Assembly (NCBI GenBank): GCA_007693595.1
Contig: REDI01000047.1
Span: 1 to 64,000, forward strand
Source of the DNA: Deltaproteobacteria bacterium
GTDB taxonomy: Bacteria; Myxococcota_A; UBA796; GCA-2862545
Reading direction: 5' to 3'
Length of the DNA stretch: 64,000 nt
The position numbers and the translations under genes are program-made. Positions 63,949 to 64,000 of this stretch are shown piece by piece; the first letter of the stretch is position 1; the number at the start of each line of letters is the position of its first letter. Below the pieces are notes generated by a model that searched no databases, was not told the DNA's origin, and saw only the letters and a program-made list of their open reading frames with translations.

Positions 63949-64000
63949 GGGTGCCCGTAGCCCGCGGCGGCAGGGGTGTCAGGTCGGGGCGTCGCGAGGT

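Overview
The window is about 67% GC, densely coded and free of insertion sequences, tRNA/rRNA genes or CRISPR arrays. Its content fits a Gram-negative bacterium of the former Deltaproteobacteria, most likely a Myxococcota member. Supporting signs are an AgmX/PglI-type C-terminal domain protein, an FYDLN-acid protein, a MYXO-CTERM-like sorting tail, many predicted lipoproteins and outer-membrane barrels, a B-type sdhCAB operon, and sigma-54 (rpoN) in an lptB-rpoN-hpf context. The assignment is inferred from gene content; no rRNA is present.

Layout. 88-2930 (minus): ATL-type DNA-lesion protein, sulfotransferase and a FadL-like porin. 3101-7306 (plus): three exported proteins of unknown function. 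7334-10494 (minus): two translationally coupled envelope proteins. 10609-14931 (plus): SlyD-like FKBP, then a tight run of Mrp ATPase, LamB-like porin and a pair of small anchored proteins sharing a Cys-x3-Pro-Cys motif. 15004-17435: SDR plus DprE1-like flavoenzyme. 17677-19470: alpha-amylase-family lipoprotein. 19519-24505: a compact five-gene cluster of UspA, P-loop ATPase, double cyclic-nucleotide-binding protein, a carbamoyltransferase homologue without its metal ligands, and a CPBP intramembrane protease. This is the best candidate in the window for an undescribed system. 24663-31367: AgmX-like protein, RimI, a SurA-N-like protein, a flavoprotein, TsaD, RsmA, PP2C phosphatase and an M23 peptidase.

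31538-41751 is core: secA (with an unusual 144-residue acidic tail), rpsB-tsf-pyrH-frr-uppS-cdsA-rseP-tsaB; dxr, often found between cdsA and rseP, is absent. 41820-48303 mixes an Asd homologue without its catalytic Cys, an 813-residue protein that looks like two fused exported proteins joined through a MYXO-CTERM-like segment (preceded by a convincing sigma-54 promoter with tandem upstream repeats), truA, an FYDLN-acid protein and an eight-repeat lipoprotein. 48594-63279 is again core: rplM-rpsI, pyrG, Lpt components, rpoN, hpf, metK, sdhCAB, a mitochondrial-type citrate synthase and sucCD. A HAD phosphatase closes the window on the minus strand.

Many genes are coupled by 4-base stop/start overlaps (ATGA, GTGA and unusually often TTGA), and at least six genes appear to use TTG starts. 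Promoters and hairpins listed were found by eye from spacing and consensus only.
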